Origin: an uncultured Tateyamaria sp.
GTDB taxonomy: Bacteria; Pseudomonadota; Alphaproteobacteria; Rhodobacterales; Rhodobacteraceae
Length of the DNA stretch: 64,000 nucleotides
Assembly: GCA_947501275.1 (NCBI GenBank)
Contig: CANMVD010000002.1
Span: 372,001-436,000 of the forward strand
Direction of reading: 5' to 3'
Below are positions 26,941 to 36,554 of the stretch, in pieces. The position numbers and the translations under genes are program-made. Each line of letters begins with the position of its first letter. Position 1 is the first letter of the stretch. The notes below the pieces were generated by a model. That model made no database searches. It saw nothing but the letters and a program-made list of their open reading frames with translations, and was not told the origin of the DNA.

Positions 26941-27939
26941 TCAGATACCCAGCACCCGAGACAGATTGAACCGCTTGGCCAGCAGCGCCATCAACAGCGG
27001 GCCGACAACACCAAACAGTGTACCAAGGCTGAGGTGCACCCAGAAACTGGTCACGCTCAGGTCCAGCAAAATACCCCGTGTCAACGCCGAGAAAATCGTG
27101 TGCGCCAAATAGATCGGCAGCGAAAAGACACCCAAAACGATAAGCCCTTTTGTAAGGCGCCCGCTCCCCCATTGGACATATGCAAAGACAAGGACAAAGA
27201 TGCCGGTAAGGACAATCTGCACTGCCAATGTCGCAACCGCACCCAGTTCGATATTGGGCCATAGCGCAATCAGCACACCAAAGCACACTCCCAGCACTGC
27301 GACCTTTGTGTGATCCTTCGCAGATCCCATGCCCAAAACATCAATGGCGACCCGCAACAAGGCTCCCAACACAAGGAATGGCGCATATTGAACCGCTGGC
27401 CCTACCCAATAGACCACTGCGTTAGGCAACGGGGCCAACGCCAACCCGACAGTACCTGCAAACAGACACAGCAATATAATCCCCGGCGCGCGTGTGCTTG
27501 GCAGCACAGACAGAACAAACGCCAACACGATGGATTGCACAAACAGCGCCCACAAGAACCACAGATGCAGATAGCCCGGCACCGGAAGCCTTAGGATATC
27601 TGTGAACTCTGTTGTTGCGTTTGCGTATTCGCCGCCGAGCCATCGCAAGGTCAGGAAAATATACGTCCACAATACCATTGGCCAAAAAAGCCGTATCGTT
27701 CTGCCAGCCACAAAGCCCGGCACAGGTTGTTTCTGTATCTGTTGGAGCAGAAAATAGCCGCTCAGCGCGAAAAACACTGGCATGTGAAAGGAATAGATAC
27801 GGGAATCGATGGCTGTGAAAGACGGCTCAGCAATCAGCCCCTTGGCATACAGCCCGCGTATTGCGTGCCCCACGACGACCAGCAATATCGCCACGCCCTT
27901 ACAGACATCTATCCATGATTTGCGTGCGATATTTGTCAT
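26941..27939 (-). CDS. Acyltransferase family membrane protein (acyltransferase 3)
   Basis: 332 residues, about ten transmembrane helices. The N-terminal SWIDVCKGVAILLVVVGHAI carries the catalytic-type His of the acyltransferase-3 family, and the next loop has SFHMPVFFALSGY. Members O-acetylate cell-surface sugars or lipids. Start ATG 27939 is chosen over a frame extending to 27990 because the family begins just before SWIDV. Confidence 0.9.
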   Translation of the reverse strand: MTNIARKSWIDVCKGVAILLVVVGHAIRGLYAKGLIAEPSFTAIDSRIYSFHMPVFFALSGYFLLQQIQKQPVPGFVAGRTIRLFWPMVLWTYIFLTLRWLGGEYANATTEFTDILRLPVPGYLHLWFLWALFVQSIVLAFVLSVLPSTRAPGIILLCLFAGTVGLALAPLPNAVVYWVGPAVQYAPFLVLGALLRVAIDVLGMGSAKDHTKVAVLGVCFGVLIALWPNIELGAVATLAVQIVLTGIFVLVFAYVQWGSGRLTKGLIVLGVFSLPIYLAHTIFSALTRGILLDLSVTSFWVHLSLGTLFGVVGPLLMALLAKRFNLSRVLGI

Positions 27940-28117
27940 TACGCAACAATTGAAGCCTGTTGCGCGTTTTAGTTCAAGCTGGCCAGTCATTCAGTTATGA
28001 TTGGAACTCAAACAGTGTGAGAAAAATGACAACCAACGCCACGTTCAAAAAATGAAATATGTCCGCCGCGACAACCTTGCCACTCGCCCTTGGCGCAGAG
28101 GGCCATATAACTGGAAT

Positions 28118-28606
28118 ATGCCCTATCGTTGGACAACAGACACCGCAGCGCCCACGCAAGAATTGCACCTCTGGCCGCACAACTCCCTGCCCCAACAGGG
28201 CATGGCCGCCACCATCTTGTTCACGTTCACGATGATCATGATCCCGACAATACCGCTTTTGGGCAGTGTCGTGTTGTGGGGGCTTTTGCCTTTTGTGCTT
28301 GGGGTTGTCTGGGCGCTCTACTATGCGCTGCGCCGCAACAGGCGCGCCCGACAAATTATCGAAGTGCTGACATTGGATGACACCCAGACACATCTGACAC
28401 GCACAGATGCGAACGGTCATGTTCAGGAATGGGACTGCAACCGCTACTGGACCAAAGTCACCAAGTACGAGAGCGAGGGCCCAATCCCCCACTACATAAC
28501 GCTCAAAGGCAAAGGGCGTGAGGTCGAAATTGGATCCTTCCTAAGTGAAGAAGAAAGGATAGCACTTTACGACGACCTGATCAGTGCATTGCAAAAACCG
28601 GCGTGA
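28118..28606 (+). CDS. DUF2244 domain-containing membrane protein
   Basis: 162 residues. The N-terminal MPYRWTTDT and LWPHNSLPQQGM are the usual start of DUF2244 proteins; two transmembrane segments lie at about 35-80 and a soluble beta domain (VQEWDCNRYWTKV, LKGKGREVEIGSFLSEEER) follows. Function unknown; in Rhodobacterales the family is often near cytochrome oxidase genes, as here. Confidence 0.82.
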   Translation: MPYRWTTDTAAPTQELHLWPHNSLPQQGMAATILFTFTMIMIPTIPLLGSVVLWGLLPFVLGVVWALYYALRRNRRARQIIEVLTLDDTQTHLTRTDANGHVQEWDCNRYWTKVTKYESEGPIPHYITLKGKGREVEIGSFLSEEERIALYDDLISALQKPA

Positions 28607-28783
28607 TGCGCGCGCCCTTTTTATCGAGCGCCAAACATCGCCTTGGTTCAAGCAGGACGCCCATGACGTCTTCGAAGTGTTTTGAAACCAAGATCACTGC
28701 GTAACGCATTGAAATCCTGGGTTCGGGCAGCGTCACGTGAGCATCGCTTTTGGCGCAACACCTGACCGCTTTGACAGCACGCC

Positions 28784-29245
28784 TTAGCTACACAGGCGGT
28801 CCTTGACGATTGGGCCAACAGCGCCAAAGTCCATTTGGCCTGTATATTTTGCCTTCAGCACGCCCATAACTTTACCCATGTCGCGAATGCTCTCTGCGCT
28901 GACTTCTGCAATCGCGGCGTCAACGGCTTTGGCCGATGCTTCGGCGTCCAGCTTCTGAGGCAGGAATTCGTCGATCACTTTGGTTTCAGCCAACTCGCGC
29001 TCGGCCAGATCCAGACGACCACCCTCTTCATAGGTGCGCGCACTTTCCATGCGCTGCTTGACCATTTTACCAAGGATGCCAAGGACTTCTCGGTCCGGCA
29101 CGCCATCATCCTGACCCGCCGCACGTGCATCAATATCCTTGTCCTTGATCGCGGCATTGATAAGCCGCAAGGTCGATAGTCGATCTGCGTCCTTGTCTTT
29201 CATGGCCTGCTTCAATGCGGCCGAAATGCGCGTGCGCAATTCCAT
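28784..29245 (-). CDS. GatB/YqeY domain-containing protein
   Basis: 153 residues. It matches YqeY throughout: LRTRISAALKQAMK, LSTLRLINAAIKDKDI, EGGRLDLAERELAE, and the tail GKVMGVLKAKYTGQMDFG. The domain is shared with the tRNA-binding tail of GatB amidotransferase. ATG 29245 is taken as the start by family alignment although three upstream ATGs are in frame. It is divergent from carA. Confidence 0.92.
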   Translation of the reverse strand: MELRTRISAALKQAMKDKDADRLSTLRLINAAIKDKDIDARAAGQDDGVPDREVLGILGKMVKQRMESARTYEEGGRLDLAERELAETKVIDEFLPQKLDAEASAKAVDAAIAEVSAESIRDMGKVMGVLKAKYTGQMDFGAVGPIVKDRLCS

Positions 29246-29454
29246 AATGATGTCCATCCCCATGGCCATGTGTTGAATTTGCGAAGATACGGGAAGTCAC
29301 AGGCTTACGCAAGCAGCTAAAATCGCGTTAAGTAATTGTTTTTATTATGTATTTCAATTTTACGACAACGCTTGACCCGGCGTTGTACAGCCTTTAGGTA
29401 TCGCACAATTTTGCGCCGCTCACCGCTCCAAACCCTGTTCAGATGAGGTCTGCC

Positions 29455-30609
29455 ATGCCCAACGCTGCCCCCCAAAAACCGACCGCTTGCCTGGCTCTGG
29501 CTGACGGGACCCTGTTTTACGGGACAGGCTTTGGCGCAACGGGCCAGACACAGGCCGAACTGTGTTTCAACACTGCCATGACAGGGTATCAGGAGATCAT
29601 GACGGACCCCTCGTATGCCGGCCAAGTCGTGACATTTACCTTCCCGCACATCGGAAATACGGGTGTCACACCTGAGGACGATGAAACGGGGGACCCCGTG
29701 GCCGCGGGCATGGTGGTCAAGTGGATGCCAACCGACCCCTCGAATTGGCGGGCTGTGCAGGGCCTGTCTGAGTGGCTGGCTTCGCGCGGCAGGATTGCAA
29801 TTGGAGGTATCGACACGCGCCGGCTCACCCGCGCCATTCGCCAGGCCGGTGCGCCGCATGTCGCTCTTGCGCACAACCCGGATGGCGTGTTCGACACCGA
29901 TGCTCTTGTGCAGCAGGCCAAGGCGTTTGCTGGCCTTGAGGGGATGGATCTGGCCAAAGATGTCACGTGCGCGCAGTCCTATCGCTGGAATGAAATGCGG
30001 TGGGCATGGCCCGAAGGGTACACCCCCCAAACTGATCCCAAGTACAAGGTCGTCGCCATCGACTACGGCGCCAAACGCAACATTCTGCGCTGTCTTGCAT
30101 CGGCGGGATGCGATGTGACCGTACTCCCCGCCAGTGCCACAGCGGGAGAGGTGCTGGCACATGAACCGGATGGCGTTTTCCTGTCCAACGGTCCGGGTGA
30201 TCCTGCGGCAACCGGCATTTATGCCGTTCCGATGATTCAGGACGTTCTCAAGACCGATATCCCGGTCTTCGGAATTTGTCTGGGACACCAGATGCTTGCC
30301 CTCGCGCTCGGAGCCAAAACGATCAAGATGAACCACGGGCATCACGGGGCCAATCACCCGGTCAAGGATCTCGAAACCGGCAAGGTGGAGATCACATCCA
30401 TGAACCATGGCTTTGCCGTAGACGCACAAAGCCTGCCTGAGGGTGTTGTTGAGACGCACACATCGCTTTTTGATGGATCCAATTGTGGAATCCGCATGGC
30501 TGACAAACCGGTGTATTCGGTGCAGTACCACCCCGAGGCCAGCCCCGGGCCCCAAGACAGCTACTACCTGTTTGAGCGGTTTGCAGAGGCGATGCGCGCC
30601 CGGGCGTGA
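29455..30609 (+). CDS. carA: Carbamoyl-phosphate synthase small subunit
   Basis: 384 residues. The N-terminal CPSase_sm_chain domain (LALADGTLFYGTGFGATG) is followed by a class I glutamine amidotransferase domain with catalytic Cys in GICLGHQML and His/Glu in YHPEASPGP. It supplies ammonia from glutamine to carB for arginine and pyrimidine synthesis; carB is not in the window. ATG 29455 has GAGG upstream; ATG 29443 is also in frame. Confidence 0.96.
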   Translation: MPNAAPQKPTACLALADGTLFYGTGFGATGQTQAELCFNTAMTGYQEIMTDPSYAGQVVTFTFPHIGNTGVTPEDDETGDPVAAGMVVKWMPTDPSNWRAVQGLSEWLASRGRIAIGGIDTRRLTRAIRQAGAPHVALAHNPDGVFDTDALVQQAKAFAGLEGMDLAKDVTCAQSYRWNEMRWAWPEGYTPQTDPKYKVVAIDYGAKRNILRCLASAGCDVTVLPASATAGEVLAHEPDGVFLSNGPGDPAATGIYAVPMIQDVLKTDIPVFGICLGHQMLALALGAKTIKMNHGHHGANHPVKDLETGKVEITSMNHGFAVDAQSLPEGVVETHTSLFDGSNCGIRMADKPVYSVQYHPEASPGPQDSYYLFERFAEAMRARA

Positions 30610-30679
30610 TGCCCAAGCGCGTCAGTCCGATACGAATAGTGACGTCGTCAGCCACTTTCGACGCCAACGAGCGCGCCAC

Positions 30680-30695
30680 TTAACACTTCATTAAC
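30680..30695. promoter_or_regulatory. CtrA binding site (perfect consensus)
   Basis: TTAA-CACTTCA-TTAAC matches TTAA-N7-TTAAC exactly. It lies 44 bases upstream of the MshEN-glycosyltransferase start, in the position of a promoter-overlapping activator or repressor site. Confidence 0.78.
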
Positions 30696-30739
30696 CACGC
30701 GAGCGCAAAATGGGGCGACCTTAAAGCGTGGCACGTTAG

Positions 30740-32620
30740 ATGAGTGACCCCCTCCTGCGCCTGTCCGAACCCAGCCCGGTCGCCCGGGTGGACGTGCCTG
30801 CCGTTCCGGTTGGGCGGCAACTGGTAAACGAAGGGCTCATTGATCAGAACACGCTGCTCAAGGCACTCAACCTACAGCATTATATCGACGCACCTTTGGG
30901 CGAAATTCTGGTCGCAGACGGACAGGTCAGTCGCGACGACGTGCTTGGCGCGCTGTCGGTGCAATACGGTGCGCAACGCGTTGATCTAGCGCTGGACCCA
31001 CCAAACGCTGCCATGGCCAAGGCGCTTCCTGCCACGTTGTGCCAGCGCTTCAATGCTGTGCCGTGGCGCTGGTTTGGCAGTACGCTTTTGGTTGCCACCC
31101 ATCGTCCGGATCAATTGCGGGCTCTGCGCGACTCCATGGGGGAACACGCACCGCGGATGCTGCCTGTCATAGCCGAGAGCGATCAGGTCAACACCCAGAT
31201 CAGCCTGTTGCACGGGCCGGAGCTGGCCCATCGCGCGTTAAACACCGTTCCCGACGACATCAGTTCGCGCACGTGGTCATTCAGCAATGCGATGGGTGCG
31301 ACGCAGGTCATCCTTGTTCTGTGTCTTGCCCTGTGCTGCCTTGTGTTTGCACCTGCCGTCTTTGTGTCCGTCCTGATGGGATTTTGCCTCTTGTCACTGG
31401 CACTCACATCAGGGCTGAAGGCGGCGGCACTTCTGGCACAACTCTTCAGGCGGGTCCCGGCGCAGTCGGCCCCCTTGGCGCGTCTACCCCTGTCACGGCT
31501 GCCGCGCGTTTCCGTCATGGTGCCCCTGTTTCGCGAGGAACAGATCGCCGATCAGCTGATCAAACGGCTGGCGCGCCTGACGTACCCAAAGGCGCTGCTT
31601 GAGGTCGTGCTGGTCCTGGAGGCAAAGGATACCGTCACCCGGGACACACTTGCCCGCACCACCCTGCCCCAATGGATGCGGGTCATCGAAGTACCGGATG
31701 ATGGCACGATTACGACCAAGCCACGGGCCCTGAACTACGCGCTCGATTTCTGCAGCGGCAGCATCATCGGGATCTGGGATGCAGAAGACGCGCCGGAACA
31801 TGACCAGCTTGAAAAAGTCGTCGCGCGCTTTGCCGAAGCTGCCCCGGAAGTGGTGTGTTTGCAGGGTATGCTGGATTATTACAACGCCAGGCAAAACTGG
31901 CTCGCCCGCTGTTTTACCATCGAGTACGCGACGTGGTGGCGGTTGGTTCTGCCCGGTGTGGCCCGCTTGGGGCTGGTTTTGCCATTGGGCGGCACAACGC
32001 TGTTCTTCCGCCGCGACATTCTGGAAAAGCTCGGCGGGTGGGACGCGCATAACGTGACCGAAGATGCCGATCTGGGCATCCGCCTTGCACGCGCGGGCTA
32101 TCGCACCGAATTGGTGCCCACCGTCACAATGGAAGAAGCCAATTGCCGCGCGTGGCCTTGGGTGAAACAACGCTCGCGCTGGATCAAGGGGTTCCTGATC
32201 ACCTATTGTGTGCACATGCGCCGCCCCGCGCGCCTTATGGCGGATCTGGGTTTGATGCGGTTTCTGGGTATTCAGGCGATGTTTCTTGGCACCGTTATCC
32301 AATTTGCAACGCTGCCGATTTTATGGAGCTTCTGGTTGCCGGCCGTTGGATTGCCACATGCGGTGACCACGACATTGGGATCAGGGGTTGTCCTGCCCAT
32401 CGCGATTTTCTTTATCGCCGCAGAGATGTTGAACATGGTGTGCGGCATGTTGGCCGTTTCCGGCAAGCAGCATCGCCATCTGATTGCGTGGGTTGTCAGC
32501 ATGCCGCTCTATTTCCCGCTGGCGGCCCTGGCCAGTTACAAAGCGTTGTACGAACTCGTCTCTGACCCGTTCTATTGGGACAAGACGCAACACGGCACCG
32601 CGCAGACACACGCGGACTAG
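30740..32620 (+). CDS. MshEN-domain / family 2 glycosyltransferase fusion
   Basis: 626 residues. Residues 23-46 and 52-75 are two tandem MshEN-type motifs (VGRQLVNEGLIDQNTLLKAL and LGEILVADGQVSRDDVLGAL), the c-di-GMP binding pattern of GspE/MshE N-termini. Two transmembrane helices (about 190-235) precede a processive GT2 domain with the sugar-nucleotide DxD-type site WDAEDAP (about 346) and QRSRW (about 476). Three further transmembrane segments end the protein. E. coli NfrB joins the same two domains in the other order. It probably makes or exports a surface polysaccharide under c-di-GMP control; the sugar is unknown. Confidence 0.85.
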   Translation: MSDPLLRLSEPSPVARVDVPAVPVGRQLVNEGLIDQNTLLKALNLQHYIDAPLGEILVADGQVSRDDVLGALSVQYGAQRVDLALDPPNAAMAKALPATLCQRFNAVPWRWFGSTLLVATHRPDQLRALRDSMGEHAPRMLPVIAESDQVNTQISLLHGPELAHRALNTVPDDISSRTWSFSNAMGATQVILVLCLALCCLVFAPAVFVSVLMGFCLLSLALTSGLKAAALLAQLFRRVPAQSAPLARLPLSRLPRVSVMVPLFREEQIADQLIKRLARLTYPKALLEVVLVLEAKDTVTRDTLARTTLPQWMRVIEVPDDGTITTKPRALNYALDFCSGSIIGIWDAEDAPEHDQLEKVVARFAEAAPEVVCLQGMLDYYNARQNWLARCFTIEYATWWRLVLPGVARLGLVLPLGGTTLFFRRDILEKLGGWDAHNVTEDADLGIRLARAGYRTELVPTVTMEEANCRAWPWVKQRSRWIKGFLITYCVHMRRPARLMADLGLMRFLGIQAMFLGTVIQFATLPILWSFWLPAVGLPHAVTTTLGSGVVLPIAIFFIAAEMLNMVCGMLAVSGKQHRHLIAWVVSMPLYFPLAALASYKALYELVSDPFYWDKTQHGTAQTHAD

Positions 32621-32630
32621 GGCACGTGGC

Positions 32631-33284
32631 TCAGGCTTCGTCCTTGCGGGCCTCGGCGTCCTGCTTGAGGCGCGTCATGAACGCGACCGAGATGTGATCC
32701 CGCAACGCCTGTCCCGCTGCATCCTCATCCTTGGCCTCAATGGCCGCGACAATGCTGTTGTGTTCGGCCTGCGCAATCTCGCCCCGCCCTACAGCCGCAA
32801 GGGATGTCGTCGCCATCAACGCCATGGTTCTGTAAACAAGATCAAGCTGTTGCACGAGGTAGCGGTTGTGCGACGCCAGATGGACCTGCTTGTGAAACCG
32901 GCGATTGGCGCGTGACAGGGCGGGCGGATCGCCGACCAGCGCATTGTCCTCCTCGACCATCTCGCGCAGGATCCGTACCTCTTCGCGGGTGGCATGGCGT
33001 GCGGCCAATGCAGCCGCCAACCCCTCAAGCTCGCGGCGCACCACGTACAGTTCGGACATCTGGTTGTGATCCAGAGATGCCACGATCAGGCTGCGCCCGT
33101 CCCGCGCCAGCAAAGACTGGGTTTCAAGCCGCTGCAGCGCCTCGCGCACGGGCGTGCGAGACACACCAAAGCGGTCCGCAAGCTCGTTCTCGACCAGACG
33201 ATCGCCGGGGCGGTACGTACCGATATCAATCGCTTCCAGGATCATGGAATAGGCGTCGGATTTGGAAGGGCGTGCAGATGCCAT
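32631..33284 (-). CDS. GntR family transcriptional regulator (FCD subgroup)
   Basis: 217 residues. The winged helix (YRPGDRLVENELADRFGVSR, TPVREALQRLETQ) is followed by an FCD ligand domain (ARHATREEVRILREM, HLASHNRYLVQQLD). It is convergent with the glycosyltransferase gene and divergent from the 5'-nucleotidase gene (105 bases), which it might control. No clear operator seen. Confidence 0.9.
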   Translation of the reverse strand: MASARPSKSDAYSMILEAIDIGTYRPGDRLVENELADRFGVSRTPVREALQRLETQSLLARDGRSLIVASLDHNQMSELYVVRRELEGLAAALAARHATREEVRILREMVEEDNALVGDPPALSRANRRFHKQVHLASHNRYLVQQLDLVYRTMALMATTSLAAVGRGEIAQAEHNSIVAAIEAKDEDAAGQALRDHISVAFMTRLKQDAEARKDEA

Positions 33285-33388
33285 CGCGGCCTCGAAAGTC
33301 GTTCAATTGCATCACCTTAGGCTGCGCACGGCGTTTGGCGCAACCCCCAGCCCTTGCGCGCCGCACCACCGCACCCTAAGGCTGGCGC

Positions 33389-34060
33389 ATGGATAGCACC
33401 GCCAACGCCCGCCCCATCCCCGCCGACTTTGCACATGTGCATACGTGGGTGTTTGACCTCGACAACACACTTTACCCCCCCAAAGCGCGGCTGTTTGATC
33501 AGATCGAAGCGCATATGGTCACCTATATGGTCGACACTCTGAAGATCTCGGCGGCCAAGGCAAACGAGATGCGCACGGCCTATTGGCACGATCATGGGAC
33601 CACGCTCGCCGGGTTGATGCACCACCATGACATCGACCCTGATCCGTTTCTTGAGGCTGTGCACGACATCTCGATGCACCCCCTGACGCCCGACCCCTGG
33701 CTGGCCGGTCGCATTGCGGCTTTGCCGGGGCGGCGCATCGTTTACACCAACGGCACAGCCCCCTACGCCCGCCGTGTCATAGCGGCACGCGGGCTGGATG
33801 GGCTGTTTGATGCGGTCTACGGGGTCGAACATGCGAATTATCGCCCCAAACCAGAGGCTGCGGCCTTTCAGCAGGTGTTTGGGCAGGACGGGTTGGACCC
33901 AACCCGCGCGGCCATGTTCGAAGATGAAGCCCGCAACCTTGCTGTGCCGCACGACCTCGGCATGCGCACAATCCATGTCGCACCGGAGCGTCTGGACCAT
34001 GGCTATATTCATCACCACACCGACGATCTGTCGGCCTTTCTCGCCCGGCTTGTGGGGTAG
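33389..34060 (+). CDS. Pyrimidine 5'-nucleotidase (HAD superfamily)
   Basis: 223 residues. HAD motif I is WVFDLDNTLYP, motif II YTNGTAPYA, and motif III/IV the KPEAAAF and MFEDEARNL pair. This matches the SDT1/PHM8-like pyrimidine 5'-nucleotidase branch that dephosphorylates UMP/CMP or acts on modified nucleotides. Start ATG 33389 lacks a strong ribosome binding site. Confidence 0.88.
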   Translation: MDSTANARPIPADFAHVHTWVFDLDNTLYPPKARLFDQIEAHMVTYMVDTLKISAAKANEMRTAYWHDHGTTLAGLMHHHDIDPDPFLEAVHDISMHPLTPDPWLAGRIAALPGRRIVYTNGTAPYARRVIAARGLDGLFDAVYGVEHANYRPKPEAAAFQQVFGQDGLDPTRAAMFEDEARNLAVPHDLGMRTIHVAPERLDHGYIHHHTDDLSAFLARLVG

Positions 34061-34122
34061 GACAGGATGCCGCTTTGGCGTCCCGTCCATAGCATCTATG
34101 TTACCTGACAAAGGAGAGGCGC

Positions 34123-35334
34123 ATGGCTGACTTGGACAGGTGTGACATTCTGATTTCAGGGGGTGGCATCGCCGGTTTGACCGCCGCGGCCGCTTTCGGC
34201 ACGGCTGGTTTTGACGTGATCTGCGTGGATCCGGCGCAACCGATCACCGATCGGGACACACCCGGCGCGGACATGCGGACAACGGCAATGTTGCAACCAG
34301 CCCGCACCGTTCTGGAAGACGCCGGGCTGTGGCAGGCGCTTGCGCCGCACGCGGCTCCCCTCGAGGTGATGCAGATCGTGGACGCCGGTGGCAGCGATGG
34401 CACCGCCCGCCAGATCAAGGCGTTTCGCGCCTCCGATGTCTCTGACCTGCCCTTTGGCTGGAATTTCGCCAATTGGCGGTTGCGTCAATGCATGGTGGAG
34501 CGTCTTTTGAACCTGCCCAACGTGCGTTTCTGGCCCGGCATCGGGGCCAAGACGCTGCTGACCCGCACAGCCGAGGCGCGCATTGGTCTGAGCGATGGCA
34601 CACGGGTGCGCGCGCGTCTTGTGATCGCCGCCGATGGGCGCAATTCGCCTATGCGTCAGGCCGCAGATATCGGCGTGCGGACGCGCCGGTATGGCCAAAA
34701 GGCTTTGGCCTTTGCGGTTAACCACCTGATCCCGCACGAAAACATCTCGACCGAAGTACATCAGACCGGGGGGCCCTTCACGCTCGTGCCGCTGCCCGAT
34801 CACAATGGCAAGCCATGTTCGGCAGTGGTGTGGATGGATGACGGACCGCTGAGTGTTGCGCGTATGAATGCAGACACAGCCGCCTTTGAGGCCGAAATGA
34901 CAGCACGTAGTTGTGCTGTCCTTGGGGCGCTCACGTTGGCCAGCCCGCGCAGCATCTGGCCCATCATGAGTCAACGCGCAGAGCGGATGAGCGGTGAGCG
35001 TATCGCATTGCTGGCAGAAGCCGCCCATGTGGTGCCGCCGATCGGGGCGCAGGGGCTGAACATGAGCCTGGCCGACACCGCAACTCTGCTTGATCTGGCG
35101 CGATCGCGTCCGGAAGGTTTGGGTGACGCTGAGATGTTGGACCGCTACCACAAGGCACGCCACGGTGACGTGGCCATGCGCGTTGCCGGTATTGATCTGC
35201 TCAACCGGACCAGTCAGGCCAAAGGCCCCTTGGCCCGGGACGCGCGCGCTTTTGGCCTACGTGCGCTGCACGAGATCAAACCGGTGCGCAAAACCCTTAT
35301 GCAACTGGGGCTTGGCACCCGCAAAGCCGGATAA
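34123..35334 (+). CDS. UbiH/UbiF family FAD-dependent hydroxylase
   Basis: 403 residues. The dinucleotide motif SGGGIAGLTAAAAFG opens the protein, followed by the DG motif (VIAADGRNSPMRQAA) and the second FAD motif (LLAEAAHVVPPIGAQGLN), as in ubiquinone-ring hydroxylases. Most likely one of the UbiH/UbiF/UbiL steps; which carbon it hydroxylates cannot be read. It follows the nucleotidase by 62 bases, with AGGAGAGG before ATG 34123. Confidence 0.9.
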   Translation: MADLDRCDILISGGGIAGLTAAAAFGTAGFDVICVDPAQPITDRDTPGADMRTTAMLQPARTVLEDAGLWQALAPHAAPLEVMQIVDAGGSDGTARQIKAFRASDVSDLPFGWNFANWRLRQCMVERLLNLPNVRFWPGIGAKTLLTRTAEARIGLSDGTRVRARLVIAADGRNSPMRQAADIGVRTRRYGQKALAFAVNHLIPHENISTEVHQTGGPFTLVPLPDHNGKPCSAVVWMDDGPLSVARMNADTAAFEAEMTARSCAVLGALTLASPRSIWPIMSQRAERMSGERIALLAEAAHVVPPIGAQGLNMSLADTATLLDLARSRPEGLGDAEMLDRYHKARHGDVAMRVAGIDLLNRTSQAKGPLARDARAFGLRALHEIKPVRKTLMQLGLGTRKAG

Positions 35335-35341
35335 CGCGCGT

Positions 35342-36469
35342 TCAAAGCACCTGATCGACGACACGGCCAAGGCGCGCAAGCGTGCCTTCAACGTCATAGA
35401 GCTTGTCCAATCCGAACAATCCAATGCGGAACGTGCGGAAATCGGCAGGCTCGTCGCATTGCAACGGAACCCCGGCCGCGATTTGCATCCCCTCTGCGGC
35501 AAACCGTTTTCCTGTCTGAATATCCGGGTCCGCCGTGTAGCTGACAACCACACCCGGCGCACCAAATCCGTCAGCCGCAACCGACGTGACACCCTTCTCG
35601 GCAAGCATCGCCCGCACGCCATTTCCCAACGCCCATTGGGCATCCTTCAGCTTTTCAAAGCCATAGGTTTGCGTTTCGAGCATCGTGTCACGGAAGTCCC
35701 GCAACGCATCTGTCGGCATGGTCGCGTGATACGCATGCCCTCCACCCTCGTAGGCGACCATGATCTGGTGCCACTTCTTCAGATCAATTGCAAAACTGTC
35801 AGATGTTGTTTCATCCATGCGCGCCACGGCACGTTCCGACAGCATCACAAGACCTGCACAGGGTGACGCGCTCCACCCCTTTTGCGGTGCCGAGATCAGG
35901 ACATCGACACCCAGTTTGCGCATATCGACCCACGCACAGCCCGACGCGATGCAATCCAGCACCATCAGCGCCCCAACCTCATGAGCGGCGCCCGCCATCG
36001 CGGCAACGTAGTCATCCGGCAGGATCACACCCGCGCTGGTTTCCACATGCGGGGCAAAGACAACATCCGGTTTTTGGGTTTTGATCGCCTCAACGACCTC
36101 GTCGATGGGGGCTGGCGCAAAAGGGGATGGGCTGGCATTGCCGCTTTGGCGCGCCTTCAGAACGGTTGTGTTTGCGGTCAATCCACCGGTCTCGAAAATC
36201 TGGCTCCAGCGGTAGGAAAACCAGCCGTTCCGCACAACCAGAACATCCGCACCTCGGCCAAACTGGCGTGCCACGGCTTCCATCCCAAATGTTCCACCGC
36301 CCGGAATAACAACCACAGCATCCGCAGCATACACTTGCTTGAGCATGGATGAGATGTCATTCATCACGCCCTGGAAAACCGCACTCATGTGGTTCAGCGA
36401 CCGGTCGGTGAAGACAACCGAAAACTCCTCGAGCCCGTTTGGGTCAACCGTATCAAGCAATGCGGGCAT
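35342..36469 (-). CDS. PLP-dependent aminotransferase class V (serine/alanine-glyoxylate type)
   Basis: 375 residues. Class V layout: VVIPGGGTFGMEAVARQF (cofactor phosphate contacts), DCIASGCAWVDM (Asp that pairs with the pyridine N), and SAPQKGWSASP with the Schiff-base Lys. Relatives include serine-glyoxylate and 2-aminoethylphosphonate-type transaminases; the amino donor here is uncertain. Start ATG 36469 follows AGGAGAGG; the open frame continues to 36652 but without support. Confidence 0.85.
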   Translation of the reverse strand: MPALLDTVDPNGLEEFSVVFTDRSLNHMSAVFQGVMNDISSMLKQVYAADAVVVIPGGGTFGMEAVARQFGRGADVLVVRNGWFSYRWSQIFETGGLTANTTVLKARQSGNASPSPFAPAPIDEVVEAIKTQKPDVVFAPHVETSAGVILPDDYVAAMAGAAHEVGALMVLDCIASGCAWVDMRKLGVDVLISAPQKGWSASPCAGLVMLSERAVARMDETTSDSFAIDLKKWHQIMVAYEGGGHAYHATMPTDALRDFRDTMLETQTYGFEKLKDAQWALGNGVRAMLAEKGVTSVAADGFGAPGVVVSYTADPDIQTGKRFAAEGMQIAAGVPLQCDEPADFRTFRIGLFGLDKLYDVEGTLARLGRVVDQVL

Positions 36470-36554
36470 GCGCCTCTCCTCTTCTCCCTGTCTTCGCACA
36501 CATAACGACGTGACACGCGCGCGGCAAAGTCTACTTGGGTATACAAAGAGGTGT

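Noticed and set aside
29317-30555. 412-codon open frame antisense to carA
   Set aside because: Shadow of carA; no recognisable motif and no ribosome binding site.
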